Source: Azolla caroliniana (taxonomy: Eukaryota; Polypodiophyta). From it: 64,000 nucleotides of DNA. The translations under genes were made by a program, and so were the position numbers. The notes under the pieces are model-generated. The model was given only the letters and a program-made list of their open reading frames with translations. It made no database searches and was not told where the DNA came from. Numbering within the stretch: position 1 is the stretch's first letter; each line of letters begins with the position of its first letter. Below are positions 1 through 11,599 of this stretch, one piece after another. The DNA is taken from contig JBHGNT010000003.1 of assembly GCA_043228905.1 (NCBI GenBank), positions 20,460,001-20,524,000 on the forward strand. Reading direction: 5' to 3'.

Positions 1-133
1 TTAGCTTCTTTCACTGCACCTCGACCACCTGGACAAGCCAGACAGGACTATTTTATCCTTTTCTAACTGTCAATTGTCCTCACTTCGTCCACCTTCCAGT
101 AGAGAAAACTGAACCTTATTGCAATCACAGCGA

Positions 134-399
134 CTTTGAGTGCATTTCTGTTAAATAGACACTCCCCTTTTCCTCCTTTTATGTGTCAATAATCCAAACA
201 CTACACATTTTGTTTCTTTTAAATGTTGATCATCTGAACTCCAAACAGAACACCTAACCTGTTTTGAGCTTCTTTGAGTGCATTTCTGTCGAGTAGATAG
301 CTCCCTTTTCCTCCTTTTACATGTCAATAATCCAAACACTACACATTTTGTTTCTTTTAAATTTTGATCATCTGAACTCCAAACAGAACACCTAACCTG
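134..399. repeat. Tandem duplication, two 138-bp units
   Basis: Two adjacent units start with CTTTGAGTGCATTTCTGT at 134 and 272 and stay closely similar to about 261 and 399. No coding frame is convincing. Confidence 0.85.
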
Positions 400-733
400 A
401 ACTTTTATACACGTGCCTCAGTGCTTTGGTGTTGAACCATTATTTATATCTCCCCTTCAATCAATCCAATGGGTTAACTCATTGTGTGAGTCTGAGTCAG
501 CTTGTGTTGGAGTCCTCCCTTACAGATTGCCAAGTCTCACTCAGCCATCTACAAGACATGCTAATCCTAAGGAGCATTTTCAAAGTCAGATGTGACATCA
601 TCTCTCTTCAATCAGATCTGGCTTTCATTCTATTGAGCCATGAAAAGCCAAAACTTATTGAGTCTCCAGCTCCCAATGAACTCATCAAAGTAGGGCCAAA
701 AACTTGCATTCATAATCAATGGACTCTTCTCGA

Positions 734-827
734 AATTGACTCATAGGCTGTAGATGTCCCTGCTTTGGGCTTGTTTTAATAATTGACTCATAGGCTGTAG
801 ATGTCCTTGCTTCAGGCTTGTTTTAGA
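734..827. repeat. Tandem duplication, two 47-bp units
   Basis: Units start with AATTGACTCATAGGCTGTAG at 734 and 781 and differ at a few positions. Non-coding. Confidence 0.8.
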
Positions 828-1894
828 AATTGGCTAGCTGGCTATTGTAACAACTAACTCCTGCGAGCGTAAATTCTCTAGTACTCATACACCAACCATG
901 TGTATGAAGAGAAGGATCCCAAAGCAATCAAGCCTAGGTTGTTTATCATATGTTGATACCTACATTGTTGCTTTCAAGGTGCTCCCCTTGTGAGCATTCA
1001 GAAGTATGGGTTTTTCAGAAAAAAGAGAACTGTGTCTGAGTTTTCATCACTGTGACAACTCCTATTAAATTGCAACCCAATTCCTATCAGCCTCAAACAC
1101 ACTAATGTGACAAGCTATATTTAAAGAGAAATTCCCTAGATGAGGAAATTACAATCTTCTAGCATAGACAAATGTATAATTGACCATTATAGTGTTTACA
1201 ATATTGACATTTTTAAAATGTTACGGGACTTGGTACAGGCAACCTCAATTTGACTCACTGACCACAGAAGATCAAATCATCTATGAAGCATCATGATCCT
1301 CTCAGATAAAAATATAGACCTTTTGAGTCTTATACCAATTCCTCTACATCAATCACAGCACTCCTTGTGTGACAAACTTGTGAGAGCAGAATTCTGTTGA
1401 TGAGAAAATTAAAATATTCTAATGAACACAGATATGGACAGTTAATGTATATGCAACATTGAACATTCAAATGTTGGCAGTTCAGTAAAACTGGTTGAAT
1501 CTTGATTTGGATCTCAATGATCATAAAGGACATATAATGCATGAAGATCCTCTAAACATAGAGAGTGATGGAGAGTATAGATCTACTGCATCTCAACACA
1601 ATTCAAACATACAGAGAGAGAGAGAGAGAGAGTATACATTGATTGAATCTTCTCGATTCCTAGCCTCCAAACATTACGTGAGTGTAGTCACAGTGTTTAT
1701 CAACAATTAACATATTTGCAAGATCGAAAAATTCTACCATTCTTAGATTGGTGATCACATATTATCTAAAAGGCATGAAAATCATCAAATTGAGTAAGGA
1801 AGAGGGAAAGACTATAAAATTACAGAGAAATAGCAAAATAAACAATAGTGGTGAAGAGAGAGAGGGGGGGGAGAAAAAGGTATAGAACTCATAC

Positions 1895-2097
1895 TGAGGA
1901 TTGTCCATGTCCACCCCACTAACAATGCTATAGCCCGTCTTCTGGTTCATGAAAGGAGCAGTGGCAAGTTCAATGACGGGTCCTGATGAAGAAGGCATAA
2001 CTGATGATGATAATGATGGTGGATCAGATGAGAGTCGAACTTGGCGTAATGCATCTCTATACTTTCTGAAAACTGCAGTTCGATTCCTAGACGCCAT
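1895..2097 (-). CDS. Syntaxin SYP4-type (SYP41/43-like), first coding exon only
   Basis: The exon starts at the ATG at 2095-2097. It encodes about 67 residues beginning MASRNRTAVFRKYRDALRQV, followed by a Ser-rich stretch and GPVIELATAPF. This arrangement (RNRT, FRKYR, R-VR, Ser-rich linker, GPVIE) is the N-terminus of plant SYP41/SYP43 Qa-SNAREs, which act at the trans-Golgi network. The reading frame runs out after NPQ, at a good donor (GTATGAGT, GT at 1894-1893). The Habc, SNARE and membrane-anchor exons must therefore lie at lower coordinates, outside the window, or be lost. Recognition rests on this N-terminal signature alone, so SYP41 and SYP43 cannot be told apart, and an orphaned exon is possible. 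Confidence 0.7.
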
Positions 2098-2194
2098 TCT
2101 TTTCTTAGAGCAAAAGAATCTCTTTATTTATTTGAAATTGAGCAACGATCAAGGACCTGATTTATCTTCCTTGTTTGAGCATAAAAAATAACAG

Positions 2195-2745
2195 TAACCC
2201 TAATCCTAACCCTATTTCTGCTTCAGCATCAGTTCCTTTATTGTTATAAAAAAACCAACCCTTTTCCTTTCTTGTTATTAAAATACTAGCTCTAATTCTT
2301 CTTCAGGATCAATTCCTGAGATCAATTCAAAAAACCAAATCCGAACTCTAACCAAGCTCTGCCTCGGTAACAATTGCCTAAAATCCACCCAAAATCCTAA
2401 CCCTCAGTCTGCTTCAGCATGAGTCCTGCGATCGATCCGAAACCCTAACCCTACTTCTACCTCAGAATCTATTCCTATGATCGAGCTTTAATTCCTTTGC
2501 GGATCTGATTGTTTTTTTCTGCTTCAGCAACACTAGTCCAGAACCTCTTACCCTATTTCTGCTTCTGTTTCTGCGTCTACGTAAAAAATTAGAGTCTTAA
2601 TTTCGCTCCATGAGATCCAAACCGATCACTAAACTTAATCCTGCTCCTTCATTTATTTCTGAGATCGATCCCCCCCAAAACAAAGGAAAAGAAGAAGAAG
2701 AAAAAACTAAAACTAACCCTAATTCTGCAGCGGCATCAATCGCCT
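2195..2745. repeat. Degenerate telomere-like repeat region in the SYP4 leader
   Basis: About seven degenerate units of 45-60 bp each combine a CCCTAA-like run (for example near 2205, 2398, 2443, 2716) with TCTGCTTCAGCATCA-like and TCCTGAGATCGATC-like segments. One AAACCCTAA telo-box lies near 2440. The region is immediately upstream of the minus-strand syntaxin exon and probably covers its 5' leader or promoter. The units are too degenerate to be a true interstitial telomere array. Confidence 0.65.
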
Positions 2746-3570
2746 GAGATCCGGCTATGGTGCCAGATCTCGTATTAAAGTCTGTCGAGAAGCAGGGGAC
2801 TTGGGGGGAGGGACTGGCTTTGGAGCTTATGTGTTCCATTTGTCCGGTTTCACACTGGCCAGGACAAATTCATCCCGCCTAGGGAGGGCTTCTCCTGACA
2901 AAACAAAAATTTACTCTCACGATTCGACCCGACAAACGGTCGTGGGTATTCATCCGAGAATGATGACGATTTCCGGATGTACAGTGAGAGCCGAGTGAGG
3001 TTTTCGTCTTTGCTCCCTCGCAGAGCTTTTTCTTCCCCGTGAAGAAAAACCCAAAGGATTATGAAATTTTGCATGCCATAGTTGTTGTTTTTACCCTGAT
3101 TGTAGTTTAGTGTTTGGGATTTCTGAGAAAAGGAACCATATGGTTCTATGTTTAACACACGGATAATAATAACTGGCTATGTTGGAGAGGTTCATGTTTC
3201 TGGTCAAGTTCACATGACCATGATTGAAGTTTTTTGAACTACAAACTAGCAAGTGGATTCCCATCAAACTTGCGGACTAGTCACGAAGAAGCCAACATTA
3301 ATCCTACCGCTTGATGTGAAAAAAGTTTCATCCCACGAGGAAACTATCGAGGCATCATGAAGTGAATGTAATGTACCCCATCTTCCAAGCCATCTCTTCA
3401 ACATTTGAACTTTTTTACTTGCTTCACTTGCAATTCTATGGGGTCAATGTGGGGGTTAAATTCTAATCCCAATCATGTACTCGACATCCCTCTATCTTCG
3501 TGATCTCAATGGTAAATTATGTGGCTTGCATGAGTACAACCATGCATATATTATGTTTGTATCTTGCTGA

Positions 3571-3579
3571 GAGAGAGAG

Positions 3580-3622
<43 letters not shown>
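3571..3622. repeat. Compound (GA)n(GT)n microsatellite
   Basis: A run of GA dinucleotides changes at about 3584 into about 19 GT dinucleotides. Confidence 0.95.
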
Positions 3623-3626
<4 letters not shown>

Positions 3627-3642
3627 TTTGTTTATGTATGTA

Positions 3643-3866
3643 TAGATTATTGTCCATTCTTCCAATCATAAACACTCTCATATGAACTTTGATTTGGAAA
3701 AAAACTATAGACAAATTTGAAGTTTGTAATGACAACAAAGACATACGTAAATGTGTAGATTATTGTCAATTGTTCCATCTTCCGATCATAAACGCTCTCA
3801 TATGAATTTTGATTTGGAAAAAAAAAGTTAGAATTGAAGTTTGCAATGGCAACACATACATACTTA
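3643..3866. repeat. Tandem duplication, about 110-bp units
   Basis: Both copies begin with TAGATTATTGTC and share the TCATAAAC-CTCTCATATGAA and TTTTGATTTGGAAAAAA segments. The copies span about 3643-3746 and 3757-3866. Confidence 0.75.
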
Positions 3867-5117
3867 AAAACTAACTTTACAAGTTGTTGTGATAATTGAC
3901 ATGAGTTCATTGTCTTCATACAATATACAACTATCAATATAGTTCGTTGTTTCTTTGTGGTATCCACTTTTCAAACTATTGTGATAGTCATGACAAGTTC
4001 TTCATCTCCATTGGTGTCATGGTCGATAAGAGAGTTTTGAAGAAAATGTAGATGTATCATGTTAAAGGAACGAGTAACAAACTAAGTTGATAATGCCCAG
4101 TGAGTTGAAGGGGAACACTCAAAATAAATTAGAAACTTTTATGAAGAGTGATGCTTCTAATATTGAAAAGTGACTAGTAATTGAATATAGAGCTAAAAAT
4201 AAGAAAGTCAAAGTTATAAAGTTGTTGAGAAGTGTTTTTACCCTAATTTTTATGTAAGTGGTGGTGCAAGTGTCCTAATTTTTATGTAGCAATATTCGAG
4301 AGAATCATTTCATAAAATGAAACAGGCACAAAGAGTTCGATCTTGACCACCAAGTGATCACCTGCAATAATAGGAAAATCACCTTCGTGGGGGTGCTTGT
4401 CACCTTGACATTGACATTGACCGCAAACTTGACAACAACAAAACCTAATGAAAGGTCAAAAAATATATTTAAAGTTTATTGTCGACTTCTTTCGATTAAA
4501 ATTACGATTCTACAAGTGAAGCCAATTATACAAAGATTAATGTGTGAGACCTAAAGGACCATATGCACGAATTGTAACATAAAGCAACTACGAGTTGGTT
4601 GCAAAGTAATGGAGCATACTTCATGAAACTTCATGAACCATGCCTTGAAGGACGTTTTAGCTATAAAAACTTTATGCTATGATGGATGTGAGGAAAATAA
4701 ATATTGTAGACTTGGAGTACAATTGAGGTATTGTATGTTTATTTACATGAAGAATATTGTTGTTCTTGGTTCATTTTATGGTGGGGCAAAATAGTGTGGA
4801 CAAAGAATGCAAATGCTAGGTTGAATGATTTAATTAAAAGATTGTCAAAGCAAACAAACAAAAGGATAAATTTGTCAAACCTTCTTGCCTTTTTCAATAA
4901 CAAGTCATGTTGTCCTACACACACAATCAATGAAGTTCCAAAACATTTTGATGCAAGAGTGCTCAATCTTGGTTGAGGTGGAACCGAAGTTTTCATCCAC
5001 ATGTTTTGTTATATGACAAATCATAGAGTAGTCAAGCAAATTAATAATAGCCCCAAATGTAAGAGCATGATCAATATTGACAAATTACAATACATGATAT
5101 AGAAATCTTGTAAATAA

Positions 5118-5678
5118 TGTGAGGATCGTGACCAGCCACAACCGGTTACTCGTACATATATTTGGGTGCAAAGAATCGACAATGACAATGCACAGACAGA
5201 GAACAAAAAATACTAGAAAAAGAGAACACAGAGACACCAGATGTTTAACGTGGAAAACCCGAAAGGGAAAAACCACATGGAGTTCACAAACTCCAAAACA
5301 GAATCACTATGAGGGAGGAGTACAACGAGAAGCTCGAGGCAACAACCTCAAGCTCTCCTTCATCTGAAAGACGACTGTAGAGTTGCTCACTCGTTAACTC
5401 ACACACACACTCCCTCTCTCTTACTCTCAGTTGCTGAGACAACTACATTGTAACTATACAAGAATAATGATTCACTGTAACTACCAAAAAAGTTGCCCTA
5501 GTTGTATTTATACATATACAACTTTCTGGCTATTTACATACATAGCCCACAAGGGGCACATTTAGACTATTTACATATATAGTCTCCCGTTTTTTATTTC
5601 GACCAAGGTCGAAATACTTATTGACTCCATCCAATTTGGTTCATTCTCTTCCCATCCAGAGGGACATGTTTCCCAACA
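5118..5678. mobile_element. Solo LTR, 561 bp, TSD AATAA
   Basis: The segment begins TGTGAGGATC and ends CCCAACA, giving TG...CA ends. It is bounded by identical pentanucleotides AATAA at 5113-5117 and 5679-5683. Inside is an AACGTGGAAAACCC segment, resembling sequence often seen in plant LTR elements. There is no primer-binding site, internal region or second LTR next to it. Recombination between two LTRs of one element would leave exactly this structure. The element family is not identified, and orientation is not certain. Confidence 0.75.
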
Positions 5679-5683
5679 AATAA

Positions 5684-6211
5684 GACCATTACAAAATGAT
5701 TTTCAAACATAAGAGACAATGTTGGTATGGTGCCAATTGAATTGTGGCTCTTTTGACAGTCAAAGCTTCAAATGTGGTAACTTTGGCCCCTTTTGTGGCA
5801 AAATGCCAATGCAGACTAGTAGTTGAGGTCCTTAATACTCCTCCAAATGATATTACATTGCCAAATAATGTAGTTCAAAAAAGACTACATTAGAAAAATA
5901 ACTATGAATTAATATTATGGCAAGGTGAAACATGTATTGGTTAAAAGGAGAAAAATGTAATCAAGGAATGAATACCTACCTTTGAGCCTCGAGGGAAACC
6001 TACTCATTTGCCAAACCTTCAAAATAGTTTCAACATGAGGATATCACGTGTTGCACTGAGGTAAGTGGAGGATTTTATATTGTCATGCTCCTTGTAGTGA
6101 GGGATACGTTGGAACTCGTGGTGATCTCAAAATAGGCATTTAGAAATTATTGATGTTCAAATTCATCAAGTATGATGCATGAAGTTGAGTAATGGAACAC
6201 GTTCTAGTTAT
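5684..6211. other. Intergenic; nothing recognised
   Basis: AT-rich sequence between the solo LTR and the old copia element. No ORF or repeat structure is supported. Confidence 0.5.
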
Positions 6212-6582
6212 TGTTAGGTATTGTGTCCCTCTTGATGGGAGAAGTCGATGACCAAATTCTGGTCGGTCGGTTGATTTGGGGGTCGACTAGTCGGATTGAC
6301 CAGATGGTTGACCTATATATATGTATGTATGTATGTTTGTATATGTTTATTGGTCAACCGACTGGTTGGTTTGACCATCTGACCCATAGGTCAACCATTT
6401 GAAACCAGATCTGAAAGTGAGCACGCAAGCAATATAGAGTTGAGATAGTGTGAACTGTGTGAGAGACAACATGTAGAGACATAGTGAAGGAAGTGTCGAG
6501 ATAGCGTGAGTGAAGAAGACGAAGTGAAGATAGAGTAGTAGCGAGAATGTTGAGTGTTTAACAGAAATTGTGTGAGCAAGAC

Positions 6583-6641
<59 letters not shown>

Positions 6642-6974
6642 GGCAGACATTGTTTTGTGGAACTTGCCCAAACAATAGAAGTGATATTAGACAACAATTT
6701 GTGGTACCATATACCTGCGCAGGCTCTGTCGTCCTATGCACCATTGTTCTATTGTTAGCTTTGTCTCCTCTCTAGTGTTTGATATAATATTTCTTTGAGT
6801 TTTTCCCTTAGCAAGCTAGGGAGTCTTGTAATCTTGAGTTCTATATTGTTGACTAATAGTGGAAATTTTACTGCTTCGTGGTTTTCCTTGGTTTTAGGGT
6901 TTCCACGTAAATCGTGTGTATCTGATTTGTGTCTTAGATTAATTTTATGATTATGTTTAATTGTAAACATAACA
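6212..6974 (+). repeat. 5' LTR of the old outer copia element
   Basis: It starts TGTTAGGTATTG and probably ends at AACA (6974), just before a degenerate tRNA primer site (TTCGTATCACAACA, 6977-6990; the intact plant form is TGGTATCAGAGC). Much of it aligns with 19567-20106: the GATTGACCAGATGGTTGACC segment, the GGGGCAG-CATTGTTTTGTGGAA segment and the CCCTTAGCAAGC segment. A (GA)n run occupies 6591-6638. The divergence between the LTRs, with many substitutions and indels, indicates an old insertion. The left boundary is a judgement. Confidence 0.65.
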
Positions 6975-7001
6975 AATTCGTATCACAACATTAGGTTCTA
7001 G

Positions 7002-9973
7002 ATGGAAGGAAGTGTGACTGGTTTTCCAGGAATGATACTCCTAAACTCTCACAACTATTCTGACTCGACGATCAAGATGGAGGATCTTCTGATAGTTAGG
7101 GATTTATATGAGCCCATAGATAGGAAGGATATACCAACGGAGGTAAATAGAATATGAGTGGAAAACCCTAAATAGAATGGTTGTGGAAACCATCAAACAA
7201 TGTGTAGACGTGAACATCCTTCAACATGTAGCAAACAATACAAATGCCCACGACTTGTGGCATAAGCTCTCTAACTTGTATGAAAGGAAAAAGGCTCTTA
7301 ATAAAGCTTCCTTGATGAGAAAGTTGGTGAGGCTAAAGTACACAAATGGTGATAGCGTTGTGGTGCACATCAGTACTTTCATGAGGTTAGTAAACCAGTT
7401 AGCATAATTGAAGTTCCCATTAGATGATGCGATGCAAGCCTTGTTACTATTGTGTACCCTACTGGACAGTTGGGAGAACCTAGTAGTGTCACTTAGTGCT
7501 TCTTGCCAAGAAGAGAACTTGTCTTTACAAGTAGTAAAGACAAGCATTTTGAACGAAGAGACAAGAAGAAAAGGTCAGAGTGTCTTGTCTCAATCGGAAG
7601 CAAATGTGGCAAAAAACATTGGTAGAGGAAGAAGTAAACATAGGAGGAGTCTACAAAATCGAGACAAGTCTCATGCCAGGTCAAAGTCTAGAGGAAGACT
7701 CACATGTTGCTATTGTGGGAAAACTGGTCATTTCCAAAAGAATTGTCGACGCCTTAAGAAGGACAAAGGCATTGTTGATGATGTTGAACCCAAAAAAAAT
7801 TATGATGAGAAAAACACCTCAGCCATCACAGCCAGTGAGGAGGAACTACTATTCATTTCCAAACAAGCTAGGGTCAATCTTGTAAATGATGAGTGCTCTT
7901 GGGTAGTTGATTCTGGCGCATCGTTTCACCTAACTGTGACAAGAGAATGTTTCTCATCTTACTCATTTGGTGACTATGGCTATGTAAAGATGGGAAATGA
8001 TGGAGCATGCGAGATAGTTGGTATTGGAAGTGTGTGCTTGCTAACATCAATTGGTTGTAGCCTTGTAGGTTAATATTGAAGGATGTGCGACATGTGTCGG
8101 ATGTCACACTGAACCTAATATCAACCAGAAGACTTGACAACGAAGGCTATAGTGGTAGTTTTTAGAATGGTATTTGGAAGGTTTTCAAGAGAATTTTGAT
8201 AGTGGCCCGAGCACAAAAATTGGGTACATTATATGTAATGCATGCAAAGTTGTGTAGATATGAGGCCAATGTGGTAGCTGACTCAGATGGTGAGTTATGG
8301 CATAAAAAGCTTGGCCACAACAGGGTTGCTTTTCACTCTAGGCTACTGAAAAGAAGAGAATGTGCACTAGAGTTGGTCCACACAGATGTATGCTTCATAG
8401 ATGCTCAATCACATAGGGGTGGACAATATTTTGTGACATTTATTGATGACTATAGCAGAAAGTTGTGGGCTTTCGTGCTGAAGTCTAAAGACCATGTGTT
8501 GTTAGTCTTTAAAGCGTTTCATGCAAGGGCTGAAAGAGAATCTGGACAGAAGTTGAAAGATGTCCAAACAGATAACGATGGTGAGTCTAAAGGACAATTT
8601 TAGTTGTACCATAAGACTCACGACATAAAACTTGAGTATACATTGTCGAAGACTCGCGAGTTGAATGGTCTCGTAGAGAGGATGAATCAAACTATAATGG
8701 AAAGGGTAAGAAGCATGTTGTCACATGAAAAACTTCTAAGATCGTATTGGGCTGAGGCTATGTTGACAAACGGTTTATCTTATAAACAGGTGGACAGGTA
8801 GAATGTGTCTTACCAGCACTTGAGGGTTTTTAGATGCTTGGTGTATATGCATGTTACAAAGGACCAGAGTTCAAAGATGGACAACAAGTCTAAATTGTGC
8901 ATATTTCTGGGGCTGACATACAACAACCAATCGATGAGGTTGAGTTTGAGTCGGTCGTCTCACATCAACATGCTGATGCACATTAATCTGAACTGGATGA
9001 AGAATCAACAAACACAATTGGACATGATCCGGTTGTTGGAGGAAGAAGATACTCACTTAGACAAAGGAAAACATCCTCTCGGTACCCAACTAGCCAATAT
9101 GTCATATTGACCGATGAGTATAAACTCGAATGCTATGAAGAAACTATGGCAGATGAATACAAGGAGAAGTGGTATAGTGCCATGCAAGATGAGATGGACT
9201 CCTTGCACGAAAATTACACCTACGATCTAGTGGAGCTACCGAATGGAAAGCAAGCTCTAAGAAACAAGTGGCTTTTCAAACTGAAGATTGGAGAAGATGG
9301 CAACTCACCTAGATATAAGGCATGAATTGTGGTGAAGGGATTTCAACATAAAAAAGGTGTTGATTTTGATGAAATATTTGCACCAGTCGTAAAAATGACA
9401 TCCATCCGGACTATATTGAGTATAATTGCCAGCTGCTAGTATGAATCTGGAAATAGAACAGTTGGATGTAAAAACAACATTCTTGCATGGGGATTTAGAA
9501 GAAGAAATTTATATGAAGAAACCAAAGGGTTTTGTGATGAAAGGAAAAGAGAAACTGGTATGTAGACTAAGAAATAGAACAATTGGATGTAAAAACAACA
9601 TTCTTGCATGGGGATTTAGAAGAAGAAATTTATATGAAGAAACCAAAGGGTTTTGTGATGAAAGGAAAAGAGAAACTGGTATGTAGACTAAGAAAGAGCT
9701 TGTATGGTCTGAAACAAGCTCCACCTTCATGTTGGAACATGGATTCCATAAAACACAAGCTAATCATTGTGTTTTTGTCAAGAGGTATGGTGAAGGTGAT
9801 TTTCTGATTCTCTTACTTTATGTATATGACATGTTGGTTGTCAAACAAGATGCTAAAAAGATTACGAGCCTAAAGAAAGCTCCAAGTAAATCGTTTTCTA
9901 TGAAGGATTTAGGTCCAGCTAAACAAATATTGGGGATGCACATAGTTCAGGACAGGACTAAAAATATGATATG
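7002..9973 (+). pseudogene. Old copia gag-pol, 5' part (decayed)
   Basis: The gag-like frame starts at 7002 and breaks several times. 7177-8073 carries gag, a CX2CX4HX4C zinc knuckle (CCYCGKTGHFQKNC) and the protease motif WVVDSGASFH. 8196-8603 carries GAG-pre-integrase (LWHKKLGH) and the integrase start (HTDV, FIDDYSRK, TDNDGE). From 8604 come integrase remnants (GLVERMNQT) and RT remnants ([25 protein letters not shown]). Stops at about 7405, 8071 and 8601, plus frame changes, mean no polyprotein can be made. The domain order PR-INT-RT-RH is Ty1/copia. A 121-bp duplication lies within the RT. The frame is split at 9973 by insertion of copia copy A and resumes at 18391. Confidence 0.9.
9450..9691 (+). 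repeat. 121-bp tandem duplication in the old copia RT
   Basis: The segment beginning GAAATAGAACA at 9450 recurs at 9571 almost without change. Both copies encode the RT stretch [17 protein letters not shown]. The second copy continues into YGLKQAPP, so the duplication is internal to the dead element. Confidence 0.9.
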
Positions 9974-9978
9974 GTTGT

Positions 9979-10161
9979 TGTCGAATACAAGTGTATAATG
10001 GACGTATTCACACTATCCTTTTGTATAGCTCAAGTTTGGGCCATTTGTGTAATTAGCATAAAGGGTAGTTGCCCTAAGTTTGTCACTATATAAAGTGACC
10101 TTGTAACCTTTTTGTAAGGTTGGTTGTATTATTGTTTCTATTGAATAGAAAGTCTTTTGTG

Positions 10162-10208
<47 letters not shown>

Positions 10209-10295
10209 ACGATCTTGGAAACTGCCATATGCAGGTACTCAACTCGAATCGAATGCTATTTGATCTTCCGCATCGACACGGCCTTGTCTTCAACA
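9979..10295 (+). repeat. 5' LTR of copia copy A
   Basis: Runs from TGTCGAATAC to CTTCAACA. A TATATAAA box at 10087-10094 lies about 70 bp before a (CT)n tract (10164-10204). That tract would be near the start of the transcript leader. Confidence 0.95.
10087..10094 (+). promoter_or_regulatory. LTR TATA box
   Basis: TATATAAA in the context CACTATATAAAGTGACC. The same box occurs at 18157-18164 in the 3' LTR and in inverse orientation in both LTRs of copy B, so it is the probable core promoter of this copia family. Confidence 0.7.
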
Positions 10296-10297
10296 TT

Positions 10298-10309
10298 TGG
10301 TATCAGAGC
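10298..10309 (+). other. Copia primer-binding site
   Basis: TGGTATCAGAGC, complementary to the 3' end of plant initiator methionine tRNA, starts 2 bases after the LTR. It is the usual minus-strand primer site of plant copia elements. Confidence 0.9.
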
Positions 10310-10992
10310 CTGCACAGTATTCGGTTCCTCAACCTGCTGTCGGCCGTCGTCTCAGCCTGCACAGCATTCGGTTTCCTGCGTCATTCGAAGAAGAGAGAAG
10401 AAGAAGAAAAACGAGGCTTGCATCTCATCGCGTTAGATCATCTTCGCTTGGAGTAAGCCAGCCGGTTGTACTCTGTTTCTTGTGATCGTAACCGCTCGAG
10501 GTGAAATCCCCTTGTGCAACATTGACACGATCGTGCTCCACTCGGTTAAACGGCATCCGAAGAGGTCATCAAACGCTGCTCGCCGCTCATTGTAACCGCT
10601 CGGTGCAGATCGTTCTCAAGACAACAACCCCAATTCGTGCTTCATCCGGCTGATCGACATTCGGGAGGATCAGTTGGATCCGTCTCTCTCGTCGCTGCAG
10701 TCACCCGAAGCAGAATCGGTCCAGACAATCGGTTTCAATAATCGGTATTTGGCATATATATTCGGAAGCGAACCGGGCTCACTCCGACTCGGCAACATTC
10801 GGGAAGACCAGTCGGTTCTGTCCCTCAAGTTACCGGAGTCAATTCGAGCAAGTTCAACAATACATATATCCGAAGCCGAACCGACTCGGGTTCAAATCCG
10901 ACTAGAACGATATCGGGTGAGCCAACCGGCTGCACTCCAACAAGGTTCGTAGTCAACTCCGAACCGAGCTTCGTCAACCGAAACCAAATTTG
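10310..10992 (+). other. Untranslated leader of copia copy A
   Basis: About 680 bp between the PBS and gag with no coding similarity. It corresponds to 50891-51417 in copy B, and contains several CCGACTCGG- and AACCG-rich stretches. Confidence 0.6.
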
Positions 10993-11572
10993 ATGGCATC
11001 AACATCTGGCTCGTCAGAAATGAGTCTACGAAAGTTCGATGGATCGAACTTCAACTTCTGGAAGGAGCAAATGCAGGACTATCTCATAGTCAAGGGGCAA
11101 ATCGATCCCATCGAAAATGAAGAACCTCCAGAAGGATACAAACCAATTGAGTGGCAGAAGCTGGACAGAATCGTCCGCGCCACGATTCGGATGCACCTAT
11201 CGGAATCGGTATACTTTACGGTGCAATCGTGTACGACAACATTCGAACTGTGGAAAACACTGTCGGACACCTACGAAAAGAAGGTCGCTGCAACGAAGAT
11301 GTTTCTAATCCGGCACCTCTACAACTTGCGAATGAAAGAATCAGATTCGGTTCAAGCACATCTCAATGAGTACGAAAGCATAAGCTCCCAAATCTCATCT
11401 CAGGGGACGGCAATCGAGGATGAACTCAGAGCAATGATACTCATGAGCAGCCTTCCCTCATCATGGGAAACTTTCGTCACAACTGTGTGCAACGCGTCAA
11501 CCACGGCTGTTAAATACTCCGAAGTCGCGAGCGCAATCCTGACCGAAGCAGCTCGGAGAAAGTCTTTCGCCA
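10993..11572 (+). pseudogene. Copia copy A gag, truncated by the PLE insertion
   Basis: The first ATG (10993) opens a frame nearly identical to residues 1-195 of the intact copy B protein: the LRKFDGSNFNFWKEQMQDYL segment typical of the DUF4219/UBN2 gag family, followed by the UBN2 helices. It ends at ...RRKSFA, where copia sequence stops (11572). The next codons are foreign and lead to a stop at 11590-11592. The zinc knuckle, protease and start of integrase are missing, so this copy cannot be autonomous. Confidence 0.9.
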
Positions 11573-11599
11573 TTTTTTTTAAGATTGCTTAAAGTGTGC

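Larger units (their letters stand above)
1..1892. other. No gene recognised; probably SYP4 intron 1
   Basis: Apart from the two tandem duplications and a short (GA)n run near 1613-1631, nothing coding is seen. Because it lies directly downstream (minus strand) of the syntaxin first exon and its splice donor, it is most simply the start of a first intron longer than 1.9 kb. I found no sequence resembling the next syntaxin exon here. Confidence 0.5.
2746..5112. other. Intergenic; no gene recognised
   Basis: A moderately GC-rich part (2750-3010) upstream of the syntaxin exon could hold its promoter. Beyond that the DNA is AT-rich, with a GA/GT microsatellite and one tandem duplication listed separately. 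Open frames here are short and resemble nothing known. Confidence 0.5.

Noticed and set aside
2195-2745. True interstitial telomere array
   Set aside because: CCCTAA units are isolated and mixed with unrelated sequence; there is no run of perfect TTTAGGG repeats.
6391-6775. ORFs rich in Ser-Leu or Arg-Glu across (GA)n tracts here and elsewhere
   Set aside because: They are simple translations of the microsatellite, occur on both strands, and have no other support.
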